Shown: in pieces, positions 1-6,928 of the stretch
Layout of the letters: every line of letters starts with the position of its first letter
How positions within the stretch are numbered: position 1 is the first letter of the stretch
From: Gemmatimonadota bacterium
GTDB taxonomy: Bacteria; 4572-55; J002
Length of the DNA: 19,243 bases
NCBI GenBank assembly: GCA_003697105.1
Contig: RFFQ01000020.1
Span: forward strand, 1-19,243
Direction of reading: 5' to 3'
Notes under the pieces: model-generated
The model's database searches: none
Seen by the model: the letters and a program-made list of their open reading frames with translations, nothing else
Told to the model about the DNA's origin: nothing
Program-made: the position numbers and the translations under genes

Positions 1-2
1 CT

Positions 3-36
3 AAAAAACAAAAAACCCGGCGTCATGCACCGGGTT
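3..36 (-). terminator. Rho-independent terminator of the STAS gene
   Basis: A perfect 7-bp stem (14-20 paired with 30-36, AACCCGG/CCGGGTT) encloses a 9-nt loop. On the minus strand it is followed by an almost uninterrupted T tract (positions 13 to 3). It lies about 30 nt downstream of the STAS gene's stop codon, so it closes that transcript. Confidence 0.85.
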
Positions 37-65
37 CTCCTCGCTAACAGACAGACAAAGCGAAT

Positions 66-494
66 TTAATCAGGTAGCTCGATTCCTTCCTCCAGCGATT
101 GAGACTGCTTTTTCAACCCGCGCAACTCAAAAAAACCGCAGTAATCCAGAACATCATGTACCGGATTTTCTGGATTGGTGGAGACGGTGACATTGATTTT
201 TTGTTTATAGAGTGACAGATAAAACTGGCACAAATGCCCAATCGCCAAGGAATTGATGTATTCAATCGGGTACAGATCAAACACCACCGTTTTGTAGGTT
301 GTGTTTTGCTCAAACCAAAGTTTGAATTTGCTGCGCTGTTCAACGAAGAGCCCTTCGGAATGGATTGCATCTAGCTTTCCTTCAAAGGTGACTACCAGCA
401 CATCGTCTCGATCCGTGACCTTATTAAAGGTGATTGTTGCCCCCGATGTCGATAACTTTTCAATCACTTCTAGTTGTGATGATTTTAAGACCAT
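66..494 (-). CDS. STAS-domain protein (anti-sigma-factor-antagonist-like)
   Basis: A 142-residue soluble protein made of one STAS domain (about residues 30-130). Visible features are the opening strand VLVVTFEGKLD (32-42), a central strand TVVFDLYPIEYINS (69-82) and the following helix LAIGHLCQFY. Ser82, in the INSLAIG context, sits where SpoIIAA-type antagonists carry their phosphorylated serine. In the family, such proteins bind an anti-sigma or serine-kinase partner and are switched by phosphorylation. No kinase or sigma factor is encoded here, so the pathway is unknown. The start has a purine-rich site (GAGGGAAGAG) just upstream. The gene has its own promoter (545-573) and terminator (3-36), so it is probably monocistronic. 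The domain call is firm; the role is inferred. Confidence 0.8.
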   Translation of the reverse strand: MVLKSSQLEVIEKLSTSGATITFNKVTDRDDVLVVTFEGKLDAIHSEGLFVEQRSKFKLWFEQNTTYKTVVFDLYPIEYINSLAIGHLCQFYLSLYKQKINVTVSTNPENPVHDVLDYCGFFELRGLKKQSQSLEEGIELPD

Positions 495-544
495 CTCTCT
501 TCCCTCAAAACGTGCGAGAGTAAATTTACGCTAAATTTGGGTAT

Positions 545-573
545 ATCGTAGCACACTTTTGGTGATAAGTCAA
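545..573 (-). promoter_or_regulatory. Sigma70-like promoter of the STAS gene
   Basis: On the minus strand, TTGACT (568-573) and TACGAT (545-550) are separated by exactly 17 nt. That is 5/6 and 4/6 matches to the -35 and -10 consensus. Transcription would start near 538, about 45 nt before the ATG. It lies downstream of the terminator of the preceding gene, supporting separate transcription. Confidence 0.6.
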
Positions 574-600
574 TATAAAAATCTGAGTCGATTTGCGCTG

Positions 601-638
601 AAATAAAAAGGGTCATTGCCGTACCGCAGTGACCCTTT
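601..638 (-). terminator. Terminator of the peptidyl-prolyl isomerase gene
   Basis: A long hairpin pairs 607-619 with 626-638: 9 perfect bp (AAAGGGTCA/TGACCCTTT), then four more pairs including one G-U, and a 6-nt loop. On the minus strand it is followed by TTTTATTT. It starts 29 nt past the isomerase stop codon. The T tract is short and interrupted, but the stem is strong. Confidence 0.75.
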
Positions 639-667
639 ATTGCCGGTTTATAGCAATGTGCCGCTAG

Positions 668-1666
668 CTATTGGTCGTGATCCTTTTGCCGGGAAGTATC
701 CGGCGGGGAGGCATTTGCAATTTCAATCGTCGCTTTTACACGCAAGGAATCTAACAAAGCACTGATTTGCTCGTTCGTTCGTTGGTCCCGCAGGTAGTTT
801 TGGATGTCGGTTTTGACACTATCAAAAGGCACGATTTCGCCCTCTTGTTTTTCAAACATTTTGATGATGTGATACCCAAACTGCGTTTCGACCACATCAC
901 TGATTTCCCCGGGCTTCAAAGCAAACGCCGCCTGTTCAAAGGGGGGTACCATCTGCCCGCGACCAAAAAAGCCTAAATCACCTCCGCGGGGTGCCGAGGG
1001 ACCTTCGGAGGAGGCTTTGGCAATTTCGGCAAAACTATCCGGGTTGGCACGAGCAACGACCAGCAAACTATCAATTTTATGCCGGGCGGCCGCTTTTTGT
1101 TCGGGGGTATCGTCTTGACCGGATCGAACTAAGATATGGCTGGCTTTCACTTGTTCCGACTGCTCAAACTCACTGAGGTTTTCATCATAAAATTTTCGGG
1201 CGTCCTCCTCAGAAATCTCAATGTTTGCTTGAATCTCATCTTCAATGTATTTCCGAATGACAAAATCGGTTTTGATTAATTCTCGTACCTGTTCTTCACT
1301 GAGATTTATACCATCCATTTGAATTTGTGCCATTTGGCTATCGATCACGGCTTCTTCAAGTGTCACATGTGCTTGTTGTGCTTGCTGGTAGAGCAATTCC
1401 CGGTCGATGAGTTGGTCAATAAGTTGTTGCCGGATTTGGGCTTCCAGCTCCGGAGTCAAGGGTTGTCCCATCATTTGGGCGCGCTGTAATTCCGGTTGTA
1501 GATAGAGATCGACGATCTCATTCGAGATGGCTTTCCCGTTGACCGTGAATGCCACATCATCTGACGGGGTGGCTTGTTGACGTTCCGGTTGTTCCGCCGG
1601 AGCCGAACAAGCTAAAAATAGACACGAAAATAGGGTCAAAGCGGTTGAAAAAAAAGTGCTACGCAT
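668..1666 (-). CDS. Parvulin-type peptidyl-prolyl isomerase, probable lipoprotein
   Basis: A 332-residue SurA/PrsA/PpiD-like periplasmic folding chaperone. Residues 1-20 form a lipoprotein-type signal ending FLAC; Cys20 would be lipidated and Ser21 at +2 fits outer-membrane sorting. The lipobox is imperfect because Phe is at -3. Residues about 37-165 are a helical SurA_N-like chaperone region beginning VAFTVNGKAIS. Residues about 174-272 are one PpiC/rotamase domain with the hallmark ASHILV (175-180), GGDLGFFGRGQMVPPFE (228-244) and FGYHIIKM (263-270) motifs. Only one parvulin domain is present, unlike SurA with two. The start has a strong AAGGAGT site 4 nt upstream. It probably assists folding of exported proteins, possibly including the neighbouring outer-membrane receptor, though its terminator and the 233-nt upstream gap suggest its own transcript. 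I see no clear promoter in that gap. Confidence 0.9.
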   Translation of the reverse strand: MRSTFFSTALTLFSCLFLACSAPAEQPERQQATPSDDVAFTVNGKAISNEIVDLYLQPELQRAQMMGQPLTPELEAQIRQQLIDQLIDRELLYQQAQQAHVTLEEAVIDSQMAQIQMDGINLSEEQVRELIKTDFVIRKYIEDEIQANIEISEEDARKFYDENLSEFEQSEQVKASHILVRSGQDDTPEQKAAARHKIDSLLVVARANPDSFAEIAKASSEGPSAPRGGDLGFFGRGQMVPPFEQAAFALKPGEISDVVETQFGYHIIKMFEKQEGEIVPFDSVKTDIQNYLRDQRTNEQISALLDSLRVKATIEIANASPPDTSRQKDHDQ

Positions 1667-1899
1667 GAAAACTCCTTAAGGTTGTGTATGTGAATCCGGC
1701 TCTATGATAATATGTTCACACACTTGAATAAGTTTGATGAATTAACCTCGCCACGCTATCTTCCTCTCATGAAGGATATATTTTGTAAAGGCGAAAAGTA
1801 TCCGCACAATATAACCTTTTTGAGCAAAAAGTCGAGAGTAAATACCTGAAAACGGGGTTTCGGAAAAAATAAATTTTACAGCCGGCGTGATGAGGGGTA

Positions 1900-2763
1900 T
1901 CAAATTGGAGATAATCCTGCTTGCTGGCGACGCTCATTAAGGCGGGATTTGACGTACTCCGAGCCATGTTCCGGCGAAATCGGTTGGTGGTTGAGTTCCC
2001 AATCGGCGGTGCTGTAACCAAAGGGTGCCATCAATTCATCAAAAATGGGGCGAAACTTCTCCACATCGGTGGGGGTAAACCACTGCCGCCAGTTGCCGCT
2101 ACCTTTTGTACGAATTACGTGATGATACTCGGACTCCACCGGCACCTCCGTGACCAACCGGAAACCCAAATAGGCTTCCAGAGAAGCCGCGCGGTGCGTG
2201 ATCATGTCTTCATAACGAACAACCTGATAGTCCGGGTGGGTTTCCAAAAAAATCAAGCTGTTGCGGGCATTACGGCGCATTTCTGCAAAGAAGTGGGTTT
2301 CATCAAAATGATGCCGTAATAGAGGGAATAACTCGATCAACGGGACATCTGCCGGATGTGCTTCTTTTTGACGCAGCCGCTCCAATATCTGGACAATTTG
2401 ATCCGGCTCTTTCCGCCAGAGGACTTCCGTAGCGCCACCGTACAATAACGAACTGATGATCAGGTCGCGGGGGTCACGAGCCAGCAGAACCTTATGCGTC
2501 ATACGGGGATTGAGTTTCGGTAGCAATCCGTTTTGCAAAGCGGCAGGGATAATGACCTTGATCAGTACCGGTTTTGTTCCTTCCAAAGCCGTTTCAATGG
2601 GTGCAAATTCGCCCGGTTCAAAAAAGGTGACCGGCGGGTGAGGTAACGAATGCTTGATCTGGGAAAACAGTAACGTCGTTCCAGAGCGGGCGTACCCCAC
2701 AATGAGAATCCGGTGCCGGACCTCCGCAATAGACCGGAAAAGAGATTTGAAGAGCCTTTTCAT
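1900..2763 (-). CDS. Sulfotransferase family protein (PAPS-dependent)
   Basis: A 287-residue protein carrying the two PAPS-binding motifs of the sulfotransferase superfamily. The 5'-phosphosulfate loop is YARSGTTLL (24-32) and the 3'-phosphate motif is RDPRDLIISSLLY (96-108). Near the C terminus, GSGNWRQWFT (221-230) matches the usual GxxGxWKxxFT region that also contacts PAPS. There is no signal peptide, so it is cytoplasmic or membrane-peripheral. Family members transfer sulfate from PAPS to hydroxyl or amino groups of carbohydrates, lipids or small molecules; the acceptor cannot be read from the sequence. It begins 48 nt after the TonB-dependent receptor with no terminator between, so the two are probably co-transcribed. 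The Shine-Dalgarno site is weak, with only GGGA near the ATG. Confidence 0.85.
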   Translation of the reverse strand: MKRLFKSLFRSIAEVRHRILIVGYARSGTTLLFSQIKHSLPHPPVTFFEPGEFAPIETALEGTKPVLIKVIIPAALQNGLLPKLNPRMTHKVLLARDPRDLIISSLLYGGATEVLWRKEPDQIVQILERLRQKEAHPADVPLIELFPLLRHHFDETHFFAEMRRNARNSLIFLETHPDYQVVRYEDMITHRAASLEAYLGFRLVTEVPVESEYHHVIRTKGSGNWRQWFTPTDVEKFRPIFDELMAPFGYSTADWELNHQPISPEHGSEYVKSRLNERRQQAGLSPI

Positions 2764-2811
2764 GGAGGGAATCCCGTAAAAATAGGGGAAGAAAATGTAG
2801 CACGTGACCGA

Positions 2812-5217
2812 TCAAAACTCCACAACCACCCCACCGACGGGCAGGGTTTCAAACTGATAGATCGTCTCCCGGTCACCGTCATCCTCGTAGGAATAATCCC
2901 AGATATTATGCTGATTGTAGAGATTTTCGATCTCGATAAACGTGACCAAATTCCACGATTTGAAGAAGTAACGCCGGTCCATCCGAACATCCAAGCGATG
3001 GTATGCCGGTAACCGCTCCGTGTTTATATCTTGCACCTCTTCAACTTGCCACTGTTTGAATTCTGGGTGATAGACCGGCGGGGTGTAGGGTCTTCCACCC
3101 AAATAGCGCCATTTAAGCCCCAATTGCACCTGATCGGCAAACGGGAGCATCCAACCGGTAATTTTGTACCAGATGGATTTGCTCATCTCCTGATACCATC
3201 CTTTTTCGTCCATATTGATGCGGTAGCCCGTGATAAGGGTGAACACGTGACGATAATCAAAATGCCAATCAAACGTTTTACCGGGATAACGGGGGTCATC
3301 TGCCTCTGCGACGGAGTAGGAGTAGCTCAGGGTCCCGTAAAAATTGCGTGACAGTTTTTTCTGCAAAAAAAGTTCAATACCGCGCGCACGCCCACCACCC
3401 GCATTGACGAAAATCCCCTCATCGGGATCATTCGGTTCAGGTGTCGTTTCATACAACCGTACCGGAAAATCATCGTATGTTTTGTAATAGACTTCCAGAG
3501 TTCCTTTGAAATCATCTGCAAAGAGATGTTCAATTCCGGCAACGTACTGGGTCGTGTATTTGTGTTTAAGGTGATCGTTTGCCGGATTACGGGTGAGTTC
3601 AAAGTAAGCAGGTGACTGATAATGGACACCATACGCCAGATTGATCGCGGTGCGGGGCGTTATCTCATAAGAAAATCCAGTGCGAGGGCTGAAATAGGAA
3701 TTGCCGGTATAATCAAAATAATCATAACGAAGTCCCCCTTGTAACGTCAGGCGTGAGGTGGGGCGTAATTTAATTTGCATGTAACCCGCGTATTTGTAGG
3801 CACGTTCATTCTGCTGAACATCCATTTCGTAGATAACCGGTTGTCCGGTTTGGGGATCGATTACCGGGAAACTATCCACCACCACGCCGTTTTCATACTG
3901 GTAATAGGTCAATGTGTCCGGGCGTGCCCACATCGTGTAATCAAAATGGGTCTGTTTGAGGGAAATTCCGGTAGCTACTTCAAATTTTGGCGTGATTTGG
4001 TAGGTCAGATCATATTTAAGCTGTGTTTCTTTTTCGGTCGTATCGTTGCGCCAATCCAACAGCCACGTATCAACCTTATACACCGTTTCATCCCAGTGCG
4101 TCTGAGAGTGAGACAGGGTCAACAGCCCATATCCTTGGCTACCCATCAGAGAGCGCAAGGTGGCGCCTACCGTCCACTGCACCGAGCCAGACCGCACATC
4201 CATATCGTTACTGGAACCGTAGCCGGTCGTTTCGCCTTCAATATGGATATTGTCATCGCCGAACAGCCCGTTAAGAATCAGTTTGTGAGTTTGGGAGAGA
4301 TCGTACACTATCTTGCCCTGAAAATTGTAATATTGGGGCACCGCAGTCAGACCAATACCACTGATGATCAGATCAAGATAGCTTTTGCGAGCGGAAACGA
4401 GATACGAGCCCTTACCCCCAGCGAAGGGACCTTCCAACAAACCTCCTGCTCCTGCCATGCTCAGTTCCAGCGAAGAGATTCGCTGCTGGCGACTTCCTTC
4501 TCGCAATCGAATTTCCATCACAGAGGAGGCTTTATCCCCATATTTTGCCGGAAACGCCCCCGCCATAAAATCAACCTCGCGGATAAACGCCGTGTTGAGC
4601 ATGTTGATGGGACCGCCGGTGGTGCCGATTCGCCCAAAATGGTTGGGGTTCGGGATTTCCACATTATCCATCAAAAACAGATTTTCACCCGGGGCGCCAC
4701 CCCGCACAATGATTTCGTTTTCCTGATCGGCTGCAGAAACGACCGCAGGTAAGGCTTGCATCACGCGCTGGATGTCACCCACGCCCCCCGGTTGTTCACG
4801 GATTTCTTCGTAATCCATCGTGCGAGTGCTGACAATGGCATCTTTGGCTTTGTCAAAGTACGAACCGTGCACTTCGACGCCTTCAACAGCAATATATTGC
4901 ACCGCCATCTCTACCACGAGCGTGGTGATCGTCCCCGGATTGATAAATACATTCGGTTTAACCGTTGTTTTGTACCCGATCCGGCTGATCTGCACTCGAT
5001 ACACTCCCGGTGGGATGTTGTGGAATGTAAACTGCCCGTTGTCGTCCGCCAAAGTCCTGTTAGGGGTATCTAGCAGTTGCACACTTGCGCCGGCGACGGC
5101 TTGTAACGTGGCTTCGTCAATCACTTTGCCGGTGAGCGTCCCCGGCTCGCGTTCAGCGGCGCGTCCGGAAACAGATACCAACAATAAGCAGAGTACGCTG
5201 GAGACCCATAATCGCAT
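2812..5217 (-). CDS. TonB-dependent outer-membrane receptor with N-terminal carboxypeptidase-regulatory-like domain
   Basis: An 801-residue outer-membrane protein. Residues 1-20 are a Sec signal peptide (MRLWVSSVLCLLLVSVSGRA). Residues about 26-105 form a CarboxypepD_reg-like beta-sandwich (GTLTGKVIDE, then GQFTFHNIPPGVYRVQISRIGYKT). Residues about 130-240 are the plug, including EIIVRGGAPGENLFLMDNVEIP (168-189). The rest is a beta-barrel with alternating aromatic strands, ending VVVEF with the terminal Phe expected for BAM-assembled barrels. Substrates of this family include siderophores, cobalamin, glycans and peptides; none can be assigned here and no SusD-like partner is next door. The start is fixed by the signal peptide, but the leader is odd: the upstream operon's terminator ends about 20 nt before the ATG and there is no good Shine-Dalgarno site. 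It is likely co-transcribed with the downstream sulfotransferase. Confidence 0.9.
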   Translation of the reverse strand: MRLWVSSVLCLLLVSVSGRAAEREPGTLTGKVIDEATLQAVAGASVQLLDTPNRTLADDNGQFTFHNIPPGVYRVQISRIGYKTTVKPNVFINPGTITTLVVEMAVQYIAVEGVEVHGSYFDKAKDAIVSTRTMDYEEIREQPGGVGDIQRVMQALPAVVSAADQENEIIVRGGAPGENLFLMDNVEIPNPNHFGRIGTTGGPINMLNTAFIREVDFMAGAFPAKYGDKASSVMEIRLREGSRQQRISSLELSMAGAGGLLEGPFAGGKGSYLVSARKSYLDLIISGIGLTAVPQYYNFQGKIVYDLSQTHKLILNGLFGDDNIHIEGETTGYGSSNDMDVRSGSVQWTVGATLRSLMGSQGYGLLTLSHSQTHWDETVYKVDTWLLDWRNDTTEKETQLKYDLTYQITPKFEVATGISLKQTHFDYTMWARPDTLTYYQYENGVVVDSFPVIDPQTGQPVIYEMDVQQNERAYKYAGYMQIKLRPTSRLTLQGGLRYDYFDYTGNSYFSPRTGFSYEITPRTAINLAYGVHYQSPAYFELTRNPANDHLKHKYTTQYVAGIEHLFADDFKGTLEVYYKTYDDFPVRLYETTPEPNDPDEGIFVNAGGGRARGIELFLQKKLSRNFYGTLSYSYSVAEADDPRYPGKTFDWHFDYRHVFTLITGYRINMDEKGWYQEMSKSIWYKITGWMLPFADQVQLGLKWRYLGGRPYTPPVYHPEFKQWQVEEVQDINTERLPAYHRLDVRMDRRYFFKSWNLVTFIEIENLYNQHNIWDYSYEDDGDRETIYQFETLPVGGVVVEF

Positions 5218-5237
5218 GTGTCTATCTTGTTCGCCTT

Positions 5238-5284
5238 AAATAAAAAATAAAAGAAGCCCATCTTACGGAATGTGAAAGACGGGC
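5238..5284 (-). terminator. Terminator of the esterase pair
   Basis: A 9-bp stem with one G-U pair (5256-5264 with 5276-5284, GCCCGTCTT/AAGATGGGC on the minus strand) has an 11-nt loop and is followed on the minus strand by a T-rich tail (TTCTTTTATTTTTTATTT). It lies 29 nt past the second esterase's stop codon and only about 20 nt before the receptor's start. Confidence 0.8.
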
Positions 5285-5312
5285 AAGATCAATACAAACC
5301 GGATGTCGCATC

Positions 5313-6044
5313 TTAAAAGCGGCTGTCAATGTAATAGGGCAACATTTGAAACCACGTGGGCCAATCATGAGGCATATCATACCCCCAAATATCCAACTCA
5401 TGAGGAATATGCTTGGCTTTTAAGACCGCTGATAGATCAATAGACCACTGGGAATGTTCGTATGCCCCTTGCCCCGTCAGGATGTATAGATGCGTTTTGG
5501 TCTGTAATTTGGCTAAATGATCCCCTTCCAGATTGGGCAGATAATCGATTGGGCTATTGTAGTAACAGTTATCATCATAATAGCCATCGGTGTATAGTTT
5601 GACATCGTAGGAACCGCTCATTGCGATCATACCGTCAAACAAATCGGGGCGGCGGAAGACCGTATTAGCGGCATGAAACGCGCCCAAACTGGCGCCGGTG
5701 GTGATAATCGGCACTTCATTTCCGCCACAATGAGCATAGATGAACGGTACCACTTCATCCGTCACATAGCGATTGTACTGTTGGTGACGAATCGCCTTAT
5801 CGCGGGGATGCAGGTGGGGATTCATCCAACTTTCATTATTAATGCTATCAATCACATAAACCTTGATTTTCCCGGCTTCGATCCACGGCGCCAAACGATG
5901 AATCATCCCGCGCTCTTCGTATTCATAGCAGTTGAACGCGGCAGTGGGAAACATCAACAGGGCAAATCCGTAGTGTCCATAGGCAATCAGAGGCATTTCT
6001 TTGTCTAAATTATCACTCCACCACTGGTGAATTTCTCGATTCAT
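5313..6044 (-). CDS. Alpha/beta-hydrolase esterase, COG4947-like (copy 1 of a tandem pair)
   Basis: A 243-residue cytoplasmic alpha/beta-hydrolase. The nucleophile elbow is GASLGA (117-122) with Ser119. A C-terminal HDWPTW motif gives the probable catalytic His226. A conserved block DSINNESW is at 66-73. The overall plan matches the small esterase group related to esterase D/COG4947; the natural substrate is unknown. It lacks a signal peptide. It follows its paralogue (6081-6809) with a 36-nt gap and a GGGAGA site about 10 nt before ATG, so the two form an operon closed by the terminator at 5238-5284. By eye about half of aligned residues are identical between the copies, with the catalytic motifs kept in both, so both are probably active and may have diverged in specificity. 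Confidence 0.8.
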   Translation of the reverse strand: MNREIHQWWSDNLDKEMPLIAYGHYGFALLMFPTAAFNCYEYEERGMIHRLAPWIEAGKIKVYVIDSINNESWMNPHLHPRDKAIRHQQYNRYVTDEVVPFIYAHCGGNEVPIITTGASLGAFHAANTVFRRPDLFDGMIAMSGSYDVKLYTDGYYDDNCYYNSPIDYLPNLEGDHLAKLQTKTHLYILTGQGAYEHSQWSIDLSAVLKAKHIPHELDIWGYDMPHDWPTWFQMLPYYIDSRF

Positions 6045-6080
6045 ATTAAAATAATCTCCCTAAAAACCGGTTTGAACGAA

Positions 6081-6809
6081 TTAAAACCGGGTTTCGATAT
6101 ACGTGGGTAACATTGCCCGCCACGTGGGCCAATCATGCCGCCATTCGGGTCCCCACACATCCAGTTGGTAATTGATACCCAAGCGATATAACAACCAGCC
6201 CAGATGCTCCGAATAATAGGGGACTTCATACGCACCAGAGCCGGTAGCAATAATAATATGGTTCTTGGCACGCAAATGCCATAGTTGCGGACCTTCCGGC
6301 ATATCATTGAGGTAGGCAAACGGGTTGTTAAAATGGATGTTTTCATCCCAATACCCCCCGGTATGCTTACTGATGTCGTAAATACCGCTCATGGCAATGG
6401 TACCATCGATCACATCGGGATATTTAAACAGGAGATTTGCCGCATGGAACGCACCCAGACTGGCGCCACTGGTGATGGTCAACACCCGCCCTCGGCAATG
6501 ATGGTGGATAAACGGGATCACTTCATGGCGAATGTACTCGTTATACTGTTGGTGGCGTATCGCTTTGTGCGCCGGATGCATATCACTGAGCCAACTTTCC
6601 CGATTGATGCTATCAATGGAAAAGACCTTCACCCGCCCGGCTTCAATGTGATGGCGGATAGCATTAATCAGATGAAAACGCTCATATTCCAGAAAATCCG
6701 CGGCCGCGGTAGGGATCATGAGCAAGGCAAAACCAAAATGCCCGTAAACGGCAATCGGCATCTCTTTATTCAGATGGGGACTCCACCACGAATGAATTTC
6801 TCGGTTCAT
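6081..6809 (-). CDS. Alpha/beta-hydrolase esterase, COG4947-like (copy 2 of a tandem pair)
   Basis: A 242-residue paralogue of the downstream gene, sharing the start MNREIH, the block DSINRESW (66-73), the nucleophile elbow GASLGA (115-120, Ser117), the SGxYD segment and the C-terminal HDWPTW with His225. It is transcribed first of the pair. It has a good ribosome binding site (AGGAG, 5 nt before ATG). It lies 119 nt downstream of the tricorn-type peptidase with no convincing terminator between, so it may be a distal member of that transcript or have a promoter I cannot see. The enzyme class is well supported; the substrate is not known. Confidence 0.8.
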   Translation of the reverse strand: MNREIHSWWSPHLNKEMPIAVYGHFGFALLMIPTAAADFLEYERFHLINAIRHHIEAGRVKVFSIDSINRESWLSDMHPAHKAIRHQQYNEYIRHEVIPFIHHHCRGRVLTITSGASLGAFHAANLLFKYPDVIDGTIAMSGIYDISKHTGGYWDENIHFNNPFAYLNDMPEGPQLWHLRAKNHIIIATGSGAYEVPYYSEHLGWLLYRLGINYQLDVWGPEWRHDWPTWRAMLPTYIETRF

Positions 6810-6928
6810 ATCTTCTCCTATTCCTTAAACTAAATGTAACAGAGGGGACCAGTTTCCGGCGGTGACGGAACGGCTAAAGGTTTCAAGTAAACCCGCTCTA
6901 CTAGCGAGGTGAAACAGAAGTCGCCGGC

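Noticed and set aside
1667-1899. Search for a promoter or terminator between the sulfotransferase and the isomerase gene.
   Set aside because: A TATTAT box near 1706-1711 (minus strand) has no acceptable -35 at 16-18 nt, and the CTTTTT/AAAAAG hairpin near 1821-1836 is AT-only with a tiny loop and no T tail.
1767-2021. A short minus-strand frame overlapping the end of the sulfotransferase gene.
   Set aside because: It mostly overlaps the sulfotransferase in another frame, has no good ribosome binding site and no recognisable sequence.
3775-4752. A long open frame (about 325 codons) on the strand opposite the TonB-dependent receptor gene.
   Set aside because: It lies wholly antisense to a well-supported receptor with signal peptide, plug and barrel. 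Its translation shows no recognisable domain, and several similar antisense frames occur across the window.
6810-6928. Possible terminator between the tricorn-type gene and the esterases.
   Set aside because: Only a bulged GTTCCG/CGGAAAC hairpin without a T tract was found, so I did not call it.
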